Positions 1 through 8,287 of a stretch of 64,000 nucleotides of DNA are shown here, one piece after another. The number at the start of each line of letters is the position of its first letter. The first letter of the stretch is position 1. Below the pieces are notes generated by a model. It ran no database searches. It was not told the DNA's origin and saw only the letters and a list, made by a program, of their open reading frames with translations. The DNA comes from CAZLDI01 sp964558415 (lineage in GTDB: Bacteria; Chloroflexota; Dehalococcoidia; SM23-28-2; RBG-16-64-32): NCBI GenBank assembly GCA_964558415.1, contig CAZLDI010000003.1, forward strand, positions 124,001 to 188,000, read 5' to 3'. The position numbers were made by a program, and so were the translations under genes.

Positions 1-2607
1 GTAGCCGGCATATCTGACCTGCGCGCGGGGGGGACGGGCGCCGGGATGATCGACACGACGAACCCGTCGAACCCGGACGGCCGCGTCGTCGCTGACACGA
101 AGTACGATGTGAACGGGCGCGTGCGCGCAAGGGCGGACGACGGCAGCGTCTCCGGGGATAACAATACTTCCTTCGGCGTGATCGAAGACACCAGCCCGTT
201 GGGCAACGTCAGCCGCTACGTCTACGACGACCTGAACCGCCTGACACAGGTGCAGTACGACGACGGCACGACCGAGTCTTACACGTACGACCGCGACCAC
301 AACGTGACGCAGTACACGGACCAGAACAGCAACGTGGAGGTGCAGACGCGGGATGCGATCAACCGGCTGATCAGGCGCTTCTGGAGTGTCCTGGCTTCGG
401 GCGTGGTGGGGACGACTCAGCAGGAGCTCCAGTTCGACGGGCTCTCGCGCCTCACGCGGGCGACGGACAACAACAGCAGCGGACCGACGGACGATTCCAT
501 CGTGACGTACGCCTACGACTCGCTTGGCCGAGTGCTGGAGGAGACGCAGCAGCTCGGTACCGGGGCGCCGGCGGTGGTGTCGCGGCAGTATTCAGGCGCG
601 GGCAACGCCCTGGTCCTGATCTACCCGGATAACCGGCAGGTAATGTACGCGTACGACGCGCTGGACCGGTTGGTGAACGTGCAGCGCACGTCCGAGCCGC
701 CGACAGCGACCTTCACCTACCTGGGCGCGCGCGTGCTGGATCGCAACTACGGGAACGGACTGCGCCTGACTTACCGCAACCCGGGCGGAGCGGACGTCGG
801 TTATGACGGCATCAGGCGCGTCATCCTGCAGCAGCACCTGGACACCGCTAACAATCAGGCCGCGGTGTTCGCGTACTCTTACGACCGGATGAGCAACGTG
901 CTAACTGAGGACCGGCAGCACAGCAATCGGGGCGACAGCTACCAGTACGACTCGCTGTACCGGCTGACCAGGTTCGAGCGCGATCGCACGATCATGCCGC
1001 CGGCGCCCGGGATATTGACGAACTACACGCTTGACGGCAACGGCAACTGGGACAGCCAAGCCACGGACAACAACCGCAACCAGTACCCGGTCTTTCTGGG
1101 CAGCCCCCGGATGTACGACAACAACGGCAACCTGCGGCAGGATGGCACTGCGCCGGGCTCCCTGATGTACGCCTACGACGCGATGAACCGGCTGGTGCGG
1201 ACTGACCGCATCGGCGCGCCGACGCAGACGATCAGCGCGAACACATGGGATGCGATGGACCGCCGCGCCAGCCGTCAGGTGACCAACAGCGGCGCGCTGA
1301 ACGACGCCTTCGTCTACTCGTACTCGGGTGGTCAGGTCGTACAGGAGAACAAGTCTGCCGGCACAGGCCAGTTCGTCGTCTGCATAACCTATCCCTGCCC
1401 GCCGGTGACTCACGGCGCCACTGATCAGCTCCGTTACGACCCGCCCGGCGGCGCGCCGCCGTTCTTCTACCACGAGGACGCGAAGGGGAACACCGCCGCG
1501 CTGTCCAACGTGTTCTCACAGGTGGCCGAGCGCGAGACTTACGACGCCTACGGCGTGGTGCGCTTCGAGGATGCGCTCAACAACCCGCTCCCCCCGGCGG
1601 TGCAGAGCAGCCCGAACGGGAACCCGTACCTGTTCGCAGGCATGCAGTACGACGCGGAAACCCTGCTGTACGAAGCGGCTTACAAGCCGACCGAGGGGCG
1701 AATTATTTCGGGAGGCGCCAGCGATTGGGTTATTCCGTATCTGGCGGAGATGATCGGTATGACGACCGTCTTCCCCGATTCCTCCAGCAATCGCCGCGAC
1801 GTCCGCGGGTCAGGCGTATACACGTATGCCGGCGGAAACCCGGCGGGCGGGGGCGCCGGCTACTTCCGGATGGTGGCCGCCAACAACAGCGTGGTGGGCC
1901 AGTCAGAACGGTACAGCGGCGGCGGTAAACGACAGGGTCCACTGACATTGGTCGAGCTGCTCTCAGTCGTGCGGGTCTTCTCAGTGCTGGATGAAGCATT
2001 GTTGCCTACCTACGGCTCCGGCGGGACGTCTGGCAAGGAGAAGGCGGGCAACATCGACCCGCCTTCCTCGTCGGGCGAGATTTTTCCTGATCCGATCATC
2101 GTCTATCCGGACGACACGGTGCAGCACACGGACATAATCGAGGTCCAGCCGCAGCCAGAACCGCCGCGGCCGGGCGGGTCATATCGCTATCGAGACGGTA
2201 TCTTCGTTTGGGTGCCCGACGACGTCCCGCCCCGCCCCTGTCATGGTGGCCCGCTCGAGTTTCAGACGGAAGGGCCGATCATCTGCCAGGCCCTGTTCCA
2301 GCGGTTGGCGCCGAGGGCCGGTGGGAGGGCGGCGGCCTTCGACCCGGTGCCGGGAATCGTCGACGACTTCCCGGCGACGTTCGGTTTCACTGTGACCTTC
2401 GGCATCTTCCAGGACCCACCCGGCGGCTTCTTTGGCCCGCGCAGCGACCCCTTCCCGGAACCGGACCCCGTGCCCATGTGTGGCGCGCACGCGCTCTGGC
2501 TCGCGCGGCAGAAATGCAAGCGACCACCGCTGGAGACGATCCCGATCGAGCTCGTGGAGCTCACATTGCAGAGCACAAACCCGATCCCGCCCCCGCCCAA
2601 AAAGTAG
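1..2607 (+). CDS. RHS/YD-repeat protein, 5' end outside window
   Basis: The frame is open from base 1 and the first ATG is at 46, so the N-terminal part probably lies upstream. RHS proteins are large secreted or surface proteins whose YD repeats form a shell around a C-terminal cargo. Many repeat units are visible, for example YVYDDLNRLTQV, YAYDALDRLVNV, YQYDSLYRLTRF and YAYDAMNRLVRT. The core-closing segment NPYLFAGMQYDAETLLY sits near residue 526 (counted from ATG 46), but the usual RYYDPxxGRF motif that follows is degenerate (AAYKPTEGRIIS). The remaining ~290 residues are Pro/Gly-rich and match no toxin domain I recognise. No obvious immunity gene follows; the next gene is holA. The family call is secure, the function is not. 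Confidence 0.85.
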   Translation, partial: VAGISDLRAGGTGAGMIDTTNPSNPDGRVVADTKYDVNGRVRARADDGSVSGDNNTSFGVIEDTSPLGNVSRYVYDDLNRLTQVQYDDGTTESYTYDRDHNVTQYTDQNSNVEVQTRDAINRLIRRFWSVLASGVVGTTQQELQFDGLSRLTRATDNNSSGPTDDSIVTYAYDSLGRVLEETQQLGTGAPAVVSRQYSGAGNALVLIYPDNRQVMYAYDALDRLVNVQRTSEPPTATFTYLGARVLDRNYGNGLRLTYRNPGGADVGYDGIRRVILQQHLDTANNQAAVFAYSYDRMSNVLTEDRQHSNRGDSYQYDSLYRLTRFERDRTIMPPAPGILTNYTLDGNGNWDSQATDNNRNQYPVFLGSPRMYDNNGNLRQDGTAPGSLMYAYDAMNRLVRTDRIGAPTQTISANTWDAMDRRASRQVTNSGALNDAFVYSYSGGQVVQENKSAGTGQFVVCITYPCPPVTHGATDQLRYDPPGGAPPFFYHEDAKGNTAALSNVFSQVAERETYDAYGVVRFEDALNNPLPPAVQSSPNGNPYLFAGMQYDAETLLYEAAYKPTEGRIISGGASDWVIPYLAEMIGMTTVFPDSSSNRRDVRGSGVYTYAGGNPAGGGAGYFRMVAANNSVVGQSERYSGGGKRQGPLTLVELLSVVRVFSVLDEALLPTYGSGGTSGKEKAGNIDPPSSSGEIFPDPIIVYPDDTVQHTDIIEVQPQPEPPRPGGSYRYRDGIFVWVPDDVPPRPCHGGPLEFQTEGPIICQALFQRLAPRAGGRAAAFDPVPGIVDDFPATFGFTVTFGIFQDPPGGFFGPRSDPFPEPDPVPMCGAHALWLARQKCKRPPLETIPIELVELTLQSTNPIPPPPKK

Positions 2608-2692
2608 TGCGGCGCGACACCGCTGAGCAATCCGCGGCCGGTGACGCCCGCCCCGGGGATCCTGGATGCGTGTGCTAGGCTTGGGCTGACGC

Positions 2693-3700
2693 ATGCTGTA
2701 CGTGTTTCACGGACCCGATTCCTTCTCGCGTAACGAGGCGCTCCGTGAGCTGAAGATAGAGCTGGACGCCGACGGAATGCTGGCGACAAACACGATCGTG
2801 TTCGACGCCCGGCAGGCGAGTCCGGCTGAGGTCATCGCCGCTTGTGACACGGCCCCGTTTCTGGGCGGCCGCCGGCTGGTGATTGTAGAGGGGGCGATTC
2901 AGGGATCGGGGGGCCGCCGCCGCCGCAGGAAGCCCAGCGAGGAGGAAGCGGACGCGCCCGCCGGTCCGTGGGAAGCACTCCTGCGGCATGTCCCCGAGAT
3001 GCCCCAGAGCACCACGCTGGTGCTGGTAGACGGTGATGCGACAGTAGGAGGGCTTCTCGACTCACTCGGCGGAACGGCAGTAGTCCGCCGCTTCAATCTG
3101 CCGGGCCGAAACGAGGCGGCGGGCTGGGTGCAGCGACGGGCGCGGGCCCTCGGCATCAAGCTGGACGGACGCGCGGCACGCCGGCTTGCGGAGTGCGTGG
3201 GCTCAGACACGTGGCTGCTTGCGGGCGAGCTTGACAAGCTGGCCGCGTACGCGGGCGGTGAGATCATCCACGAAGAAGACGTGCGCCTGCTCGTCACGAA
3301 GGTCAGGGAGGAGCCGGGCTACCTGCTGGCTGACGCTGTGGCGGACGGGAGGCCTGCGCAGGCGCTTCGCCTCCTTCAGGAGCTGAGAGGGCAGGGTCAA
3401 GTAGCGGGCCCCTTGATGAAGACGATCGGAACACGCTACCGGCGCCTGGCGGTGGCGCGAGAGATGCTGGATGACGGCGCGACGGCGCGGGCCATCGGGG
3501 AGCGCCTCGGCGTCAGCGGCTACGCCCTGGAACGGCTCGCGGAGCAGGCGGCGAGCGTCTCGATGGCGGGGATCTGCGACGCGCTGGTCAGAATCGCCGA
3601 GGCGGATGCGGACATCAAGCGGGGCGTGTACGAGGAGGGGGTATCTCTGGAGCTGATGGTGCACGACCTGGCCGCTGCCGGCGCGTCCCCACGAGCGTAG
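2693..3700 (+). CDS. holA: DNA polymerase III subunit delta
   Basis: Delta subunit of the clamp loader, which opens the beta clamp during replication. The 335 residues match the usual length. The N-terminus MLYVFHGPDSFSRNEAL is typical of HolA, and the region around residues 60-67 (FLGGRRLVIVEG) is the family's conserved strand with the R-x-L-V/I-x-V-x pattern. The C-terminal third is helical, as in the collar domain (LLQELRGQGQ, and ISGYALERL-like text). The ATG at 2693 has only a weak ribosome-binding site. It follows the RHS gene by 85 bases and converges with the ABC ATPase gene 8 bases downstream. Confidence 0.9.
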   Translation: MLYVFHGPDSFSRNEALRELKIELDADGMLATNTIVFDARQASPAEVIAACDTAPFLGGRRLVIVEGAIQGSGGRRRRRKPSEEEADAPAGPWEALLRHVPEMPQSTTLVLVDGDATVGGLLDSLGGTAVVRRFNLPGRNEAAGWVQRRARALGIKLDGRAARRLAECVGSDTWLLAGELDKLAAYAGGEIIHEEDVRLLVTKVREEPGYLLADAVADGRPAQALRLLQELRGQGQVAGPLMKTIGTRYRRLAVAREMLDDGATARAIGERLGVSGYALERLAEQAASVSMAGICDALVRIAEADADIKRGVYEEGVSLELMVHDLAAAGASPRA

Positions 3701-3708
3701 CGACGCCG

Positions 3709-4704
3709 CTAGCCCTGCGCTGGGACTTCCTGGTAGATCGGATTGTAGCAGGCGGCGAGGTGCTGAGTTTCGATTTCGACAAGGGGCGGTGACGGTTCAT
3801 TTCGGCATAGATTCGTGGCTTTTGGGCAGCGAGGCAGGAACGCGCACTCGTCCGGAAGGTCCATGAGGCTGGGCGGAGCGCCGCGGATGCTCGTGAGACG
3901 CGTGCCGCTCTCGCGGTCCCAGCGCGGGCGGCTGTTCAGCAGCGACCAGGCGTAGGGGTGCCGCGGACGTTCAAACAGCGCAGCGGCGGAGGCATGCTCC
4001 ACGATTGAGCCGGCGTACATCACCGCGACCTCATCCGCCATCTTGGCGACGACGCCAAAATCGTGCGTGATGAGGAGGATCGCCGTGTTCAGACGGCGGC
4101 GGAGCTGAATCAGGTCCTCGAGGATCGCCGCCTGCACCGTGACATCCAGAGCCGACGTCGGCTCGTCGAGGATCAGCACCTTTGGCGTGAGAGCCGTCGC
4201 GATGGCGATCATGACGCGCTGCGCCATGCCTCCGGACAGCTGGTAAAGATAGCGCGAGGCGATTTGCGCAGGCTCAGGCAGGCCCATTTCAGCCAGCACT
4301 TCGATGGTGCGGCGCTTAGCTTCTTTACGCGAGACCTCCATATGCGTCGTAATCGCCTCTTCGACTTGCTGGCCGACCGATAACACGGGGTTGAGGCCCG
4401 AGCTGGGGTCCTGGAAGACCATGGCGATCTCGCGACCGCGCACGCGGCGCAGCTCCTCGTTGGAGAGCGTGAGCAGGTCCCTTCCGGCGAACATGACCTT
4501 GCCGGCCGTGGCCGCTCCCGGGTGGGGCAGCAGTCTGAGTACCGCGAGGGCGACTGTAGACTTGCCTGACCCACTTTCTCCTGTGAGGGCGAGCGTCCGC
4601 CCGGCGTGGAGGGAGAGGTCAACGGCGTTCGCGGCCTTAACGACGCCGTCCGGTGTGCGGAACTCTACCGACAGTCCGGATATTCTGAGGATCGGGTCGC
4701 TCAA
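3709..4704 (-). CDS. Oligopeptide/dipeptide ABC transporter ATP-binding protein
   Basis: ATPase of a DppD/OppD-type peptide or nickel importer. Walker A is GESGSGKST (about residues 41-49), the signature is LSGGMAQR, Walker B is VLILDEPTSALD, and the H-loop is in LLITHDFGVVA. The C-terminal extension carries CAFLPRCPKATNLCRNEPSP, the cysteine-bearing oligopeptide-transporter C-domain. Start is TTG at 4704 behind AGGAG. The gene stands alone: the partner permeases and binding proteins are about 4 kb away on the other strand (8288-14349), and no DppF-type second ATPase is in the window. Whether it serves that importer is inference. Confidence 0.9.
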   Translation of the reverse strand: MSDPILRISGLSVEFRTPDGVVKAANAVDLSLHAGRTLALTGESGSGKSTVALAVLRLLPHPGAATAGKVMFAGRDLLTLSNEELRRVRGREIAMVFQDPSSGLNPVLSVGQQVEEAITTHMEVSRKEAKRRTIEVLAEMGLPEPAQIASRYLYQLSGGMAQRVMIAIATALTPKVLILDEPTSALDVTVQAAILEDLIQLRRRLNTAILLITHDFGVVAKMADEVAVMYAGSIVEHASAAALFERPRHPYAWSLLNSRPRWDRESGTRLTSIRGAPPSLMDLPDECAFLPRCPKATNLCRNEPSPPLVEIETQHLAACYNPIYQEVPAQG

Positions 4705-4789
4705 GGCTGCTCCTAGATACGATCACCCCGCCGGAGAGCGTGTCGGGGCGCGTGGCTTCTCGCCGTCGATTATATCAGCGGTAGCGACA

Positions 4790-5431
4790 TCAGTTCATCG
4801 GCCGGATCGCCGCGACGACCCTGCCCTGTACCTCTACGTTACGGGCGTCTGTGTAGATCGGCTCCATCGACTGGTTGGCGGGCTGGAGGCGCACCTTATC
4901 ACCCTCGCGGTAGAACCTCTTGAGCGTCGCCTCCTGCTCGTTCTTGAGCCACGCCGCCACCATCTCGCCGTCGCGGGCGTCGCTGGCGTTCTCCAGGATG
5001 ACAATGTCGCCGTCGTTGACCAGGGCGTCGATCATCGACTGCCCCTTGACGCGCAGCGCGTACACGTTGTCACGGCTCCTCAGCATCTCCGGGGAGACGT
5101 CGATCGTCTCGCTGCGGTCGTAACCCTCCCAGGTGTCAGCGGAGGGTACGGGGATGGGCTGGCCGGCGGCGATCGTGCCGATGATCGGGACCGGGATCAC
5201 GCGCGGCCGCCGCCCACCACCGTGCACGACTTCGATTGCCCGGGATACCTCACGGTCCCGCCGGATATAGCCCAGCTTCTCCAGACCGCGCAGGTTGTAG
5301 TCCACCACGGATGTGGAGCTGATGTCGCAGGCGTCCTGGATCTGGCGAATGCTGGGTGGATAGTCGTGATCGTCAATGAATTCGCGGATGTAGTCGAAGA
5401 TGCTGCGCTGTTTTGCGGAGAGTTCCTTCAT
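4790..5431 (-). CDS. lexA: SOS repressor LexA
   Basis: Repressor of the SOS DNA-damage response. It cleaves itself when stimulated by RecA filaments. The N-terminal winged helix covers about residues 1-65 (KQRSIFDYIREFI, SIRQIQDACDISSTSVV). The cleavage site is the Ala-Gly in TIAAGQPIP. The catalytic Ser is in KGQSMIDALVNDGD and the Lys in ATLKRFYREG, all in the S24 peptidase domain. The 213-residue length is normal. ATG at 5431 follows AAGGAG at good spacing. A perfect SOS box lies about 30 bases upstream, so autoregulation is expected. Confidence 0.96.
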   Translation of the reverse strand: MKELSAKQRSIFDYIREFIDDHDYPPSIRQIQDACDISSTSVVDYNLRGLEKLGYIRRDREVSRAIEVVHGGGRRPRVIPVPIIGTIAAGQPIPVPSADTWEGYDRSETIDVSPEMLRSRDNVYALRVKGQSMIDALVNDGDIVILENASDARDGEMVAAWLKNEQEATLKRFYREGDKVRLQPANQSMEPIYTDARNVEVQGRVVAAIRPMN

Positions 5432-5459
5432 GGAGGACTCCTTCGTGCTAACTGAATAT

Positions 5460-5473
5460 CGAACCTATGTTCG
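5460..5473. promoter_or_regulatory. LexA binding site (SOS box)
   Basis: CGAACCTATGTTCG is a perfect match to the Gram-positive-type box CGAAC-N4-GTTCG. It lies in the divergent spacer between lexA and the PIG-L gene, 29 bases before the lexA start. Confidence 0.85.
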
Positions 5474-5490
5474 TTAGAACATTAGTCTAG

Positions 5491-5504
5491 AGACCATACG
5501 TTCG
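5491..5504. promoter_or_regulatory. Possible second, imperfect SOS box
   Basis: AGACCATACGTTCG keeps the full right half (GTTCG) and three of five bases of the left half of the LexA box. Its centre is 31 bases from that of the perfect box, about three helical turns, which would allow two dimers on one face. This is weaker than the first site. Confidence 0.4.
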
Positions 5505-5591
5505 ATTGTCAATAGCGCGGCAGCATCGGTACAATTCCGAGGCACGCCTACCGGCACGCGGTCAGGCGGAGCGGAACTGGAGGTCTCGAGA

Positions 5592-6296
5592 ATGCAAGAC
5601 GGCGACAAGGAGGGGTCCCGGCGGGCCCTTATCATTTCGGCCCACCCCGACGACTCCGAGTTCGGGGCGGCGGGGACCGTGCATCTCTGGAGCAAGGAAG
5701 GGTGGGAGTTCTACTACTTGATCTGCACTGACGGATCCAAGGGCACCGAGGACCCGGAGATGACCCCGGACAAGCTCACGCCCCTGCGCCGCGAGGAACA
5801 GAGGGCCGCGACGCGAGTGGCCGGCGGTAAGGAGGTCGCGTTTCTGGACCACGTTGACGGCGAGCTCAGGTATAACCGCGACTTGATGCGGGACATCGTG
5901 CGCCACATCCGCAAGATCAAGCCCTTCGCAGTGTTCACTCACGACCCAAACCAGATCGTTCGCAACATGTTCATCAATCACCCGGACCACCGCTGCGTCG
6001 GCGAAGTCACTATCGACGCGGTCTACCCGATTGCGCGCAACAGGCCCAGCTTCCCGGAATTGCTGGACGAAGGGCTGGAGCCGTTCAGCGCGAAAGAGGT
6101 CTACCTGTGGACCGCCTCAGACACCAACTTCGAGGTGGACATCTCAGATGTGCTGGAAACGAAGATTGAGGCGCTGCGGCAGCACAAGAGCCAGTTCGAT
6201 AACTTCGATGAGATGCAACAGCGGGTGCGGAACTTCTGGAAAGAGCCGGACGGCCGCTACCTGGAGCGCTTTCGCCGCCTCCAGCTGCCGTTCTGA
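5592..6296 (+). CDS. PIG-L (LmbE) family deacetylase
   Basis: Zinc-dependent N-deacetylase of the PIG-L/LmbE family, which acts on N-acetylglucosamine-type substrates such as those of mycothiol or bacillithiol synthesis. The metal/catalytic motif AHPDDSE is at residues 17-23, and the third metal ligand is likely in NHPDHRCVG (about residues 129-137). 234 residues is the normal size. ATG at 5592 is preceded by GGAGG. It is divergent from lexA across 160 bases and runs into the next gene with a 2-base gap, so the two are probably one operon. The substrate cannot be told from sequence. Confidence 0.88.
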   Translation: MQDGDKEGSRRALIISAHPDDSEFGAAGTVHLWSKEGWEFYYLICTDGSKGTEDPEMTPDKLTPLRREEQRAATRVAGGKEVAFLDHVDGELRYNRDLMRDIVRHIRKIKPFAVFTHDPNQIVRNMFINHPDHRCVGEVTIDAVYPIARNRPSFPELLDEGLEPFSAKEVYLWTASDTNFEVDISDVLETKIEALRQHKSQFDNFDEMQQRVRNFWKEPDGRYLERFRRLQLPF

Positions 6297-6298
6297 CG

Positions 6299-7072
6299 AT
6301 GCTGATCGCCCACTTCCGGGCCGGCAGCCGCGAGCTTTACGGCGTTGCGGAGGGCGACCGCCTGCGCATCATCGAAGGCGACATCTTCGGAGAATATCGC
6401 GTCATTGATGAGGCAGTCCCCGCGTCGAGCGCGCAGTTGCTCGCCCCCGTGGCTCGGCCGGGTAAGATCCTTGCCGCGGCCGTCAACTATCCGTCGCACG
6501 TGAGCAGCGCGAAGGCGGTGCTGGACAAGGAGGAGGCGCCGTCGATACCGCAACTGTTCCTTAAGCCTGCTTCCTCCGTCATTGGCCCCGGAGACACCAT
6601 CGTGCTCCCCGAAGGGGCGCGGCGCGTCGATGCCGAAGGGGAACTCGTGGCGGTTATCGGGAAACGTTGTCGGAACGTGGGCCCGTCCGAGGCGCTGGAC
6701 TGCGTGCTCGGCTACACCTGCGGGAACGACGTGAGCGCGCGCCACTGGCAGCGTGATGATATCCAGTGGTGGCGCGCCAAGGGCTCCGATACGTTCTCGC
6801 CGATCGGGCCGTACATCGCTATGGGCCTCGATCCGGCAGGCCTCCTCTTGCGCACGCGCGTCAACGGCGAAGAGATGCAAAGCGCGAGCACGTCTTCTCT
6901 GATACACTCGCTGGCTACGCTGATCAGCTTCGCGTCCGAGGCGATGACGCTAGAGCCGGGGGACCTCATGTTCACCGGCACTCCCGGCGTCACGCCGACG
7001 CTGAACGACGGCGATAGCGTGGAGGTGGAGATCGAGGGGATCGGCGTCCTGACGAATCAGGTCAAGCGCTAG
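6299..7072 (+). CDS. Fumarylacetoacetate hydrolase family protein
   Basis: Member of the FAH superfamily: hydrolases, decarboxylases or hydratases in aromatic-compound and meta-cleavage pathways. Family motifs are seen: KPASSVIGPGDTIVLP, EGELVAVIGKRCRNV (acidic metal ligand), GYTCGNDVSARHWQ, KGSDTFSPIGPYI and the C-terminal TGTPGVTPTLNDGDSVEVEI. The 257-residue length is typical of the single-domain enzymes. It starts 2 bases after the PIG-L gene stop, so translation is likely coupled. The exact reaction is not determinable. Confidence 0.9.
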   Translation: MLIAHFRAGSRELYGVAEGDRLRIIEGDIFGEYRVIDEAVPASSAQLLAPVARPGKILAAAVNYPSHVSSAKAVLDKEEAPSIPQLFLKPASSVIGPGDTIVLPEGARRVDAEGELVAVIGKRCRNVGPSEALDCVLGYTCGNDVSARHWQRDDIQWWRAKGSDTFSPIGPYIAMGLDPAGLLLRTRVNGEEMQSASTSSLIHSLATLISFASEAMTLEPGDLMFTGTPGVTPTLNDGDSVEVEIEGIGVLTNQVKR

Positions 7073-7122
7073 TCGGCCAGGAAACCGCCGGACCGCGATG
7101 CGGGCCGGTGAATCCCCCGCCT

Positions 7123-7374
7123 CTACTCGGCGCCGGCGCGGCCGGTGGAGGGGACGGCGGACTTGTGGAGTAGCTTCTGCGCTTCGCCGGTCACGCCGAG
7201 GTCCACGGAGTCGCAGTAAGTGGAGTAGATCGCGCGATCGATGAGGCGGACACCGTCTTCGTTCAGCTGTCCTGACTGCTCACCACGGAGGTGGAGCATG
7301 CGGTTGAGTCGCGTCAGGAAGTACAGCTGTAGTGGCGAGTAGGAACTCTCACTGTTCGTCGGCTGTGAGAGCAT
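7123..7374 (-). CDS. Small protein of unknown function (83 aa)
   Basis: No family recognised. The ATG at 7374 has a strong GGAGG-type ribosome-binding site (GGACGGAGGAG just upstream), which is the main support for a real gene. The product is soluble and probably helical in its first half (SPLQLYFLTRLNRMLHLRGE), with an Ala/Gly-rich end. It converges with the FAH gene. Confidence 0.6.
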   Translation of the reverse strand: MLSQPTNSESSYSPLQLYFLTRLNRMLHLRGEQSGQLNEDGVRLIDRAIYSTYCDSVDLGVTGEAQKLLHKSAVPSTGRAGAE

Positions 7375-7623
7375 CTCCTCCGTCCTCCCTTTCCAGTTTC
7401 GCGGTGGGCCCTACATCCGGCATCCCCGAACCCGTCTCGCACCAACAGAATATCGGTGTGCCGCTTGCTGAGGCAAGAGGCCGGCGCCGTTACATCAGTT
7501 AACGTTTCGTATACGCGGACGCCTGCCACACACGACACGGAAGAGAATGTGTAGTCCGGGAGCGCCCTCAGACTGGCGCACGAGGAGCCGGCAATGCGTT
7601 TCTCCCTGGGTGAGGCGCTGGGG

Positions 7624-7830
7624 TTAAAGTCTCAGCTTGCCGTGGGATGGCTGGCGGCGGCGCTGGCGATGCTCCCCGCTGCCTTCGCTCTCGAGTTCCA
7701 GGGCGGCGGTCGCCCCGAATTCGTATACGTAGCCGCAGGACAGGCAGGTGCTGTACGCACCGTACCAATCCTCTTCAAAGAGCATGGAACCCTGACAGCG
7801 CGGGCAGCTGCGCGGGGGAGCCGTCTGCAT
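7624..7830 (-). CDS. Small zinc-ribbon protein (68 aa)
   Basis: Two CxxC knuckles are visible: CPRCQG at residues 9-14 and CLSCGY near residue 30, separated by an aromatic/acidic linker (EEDWYGAYST). This looks like a rubredoxin-like zinc ribbon or treble-clef fold. The tail is basic (RQRRRQPSHGKLRL). ATG at 7830 follows GGGAGGTAGGGGCGA, a good ribosome-binding site. Function unknown; such ribbons usually bind nucleic acid or protein. Confidence 0.65.
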   Translation of the reverse strand: MQTAPPRSCPRCQGSMLFEEDWYGAYSTCLSCGYVYEFGATAALELESEGSGEHRQRRRQPSHGKLRL

Positions 7831-8156
7831 TCGCCCCTACCTCCCTGTGTGAGCACGAAAAAGGCCGATCATCAGTCTCTCTGATGCGACCCTTTCATCC
7901 GCCGCCGGGGTTAGTTGTCGGGTTCGGGTCGAAAGGGCGGGACCCTACTCCAATAGCCTCATCGGAGATTCACCCCACTCGTGATCCCCCCGGTCCGCCG
8001 GAGGCGGATTAGGCGACGTCACGTTTGTGACTCCGGTAACTATCGTATGTCCCTCCCGTAAAGCTGTCAAGGGAATTGTCGTGGGAAATCCCACCGGTTG
8101 CCGCCGCCGTCGCCGCTCATCGCTGCTGCCTTCGCGAAACGAGAATATAGATTCCC
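7831..8156. other. Intergenic stretch without a gene
   Basis: Between the zinc-ribbon gene and the promoter of the permease operon. I see no coding frame with a ribosome-binding site and no tRNA. Short GC-rich inverted segments occur near 8000 (CCGCCGGAGGCGG). Confidence 0.5.
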
Positions 8157-8185
8157 TTGACATTGGCTATAGCCGGTGCTAATTT
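8157..8185 (+). promoter_or_regulatory. Sigma-70-type promoter for the peptide importer operon
   Basis: Perfect -35 TTGACA at 8157-8162, a 17-base spacer, and TAATTT at 8180-8185 as the -10. It lies about 100 bases before the first permease start. Confidence 0.6.
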
Positions 8186-8214
8186 CTAGCCACTGGTCGC
8201 CCACCGGTACTTTG

Positions 8215-8229
8215 CATTACTTGGTAATG
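8215..8229. promoter_or_regulatory. Inverted repeat, possible operator
   Basis: CATTAC-TTG-GTAATG is a perfect 6-bp dyad with a 3-base centre, about 30 bases downstream of the -10 of the promoter. This is a suitable position for a repressor of the importer operon. The regulator is unknown. Confidence 0.35.
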
Positions 8230-8287
8230 ATGCGTTTTCTCGTGATCCCCAGCCCCTCAGCGAGGCCACCTCTCTAACAGAGGCGAG

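Noticed and set aside
7831..8156. A tRNA or small RNA in the long spacer before the permease genes
   Set aside because: I could not find a cloverleaf with a TTC-loop and acceptor pairing on either strand; only short GC-rich dyads are present.
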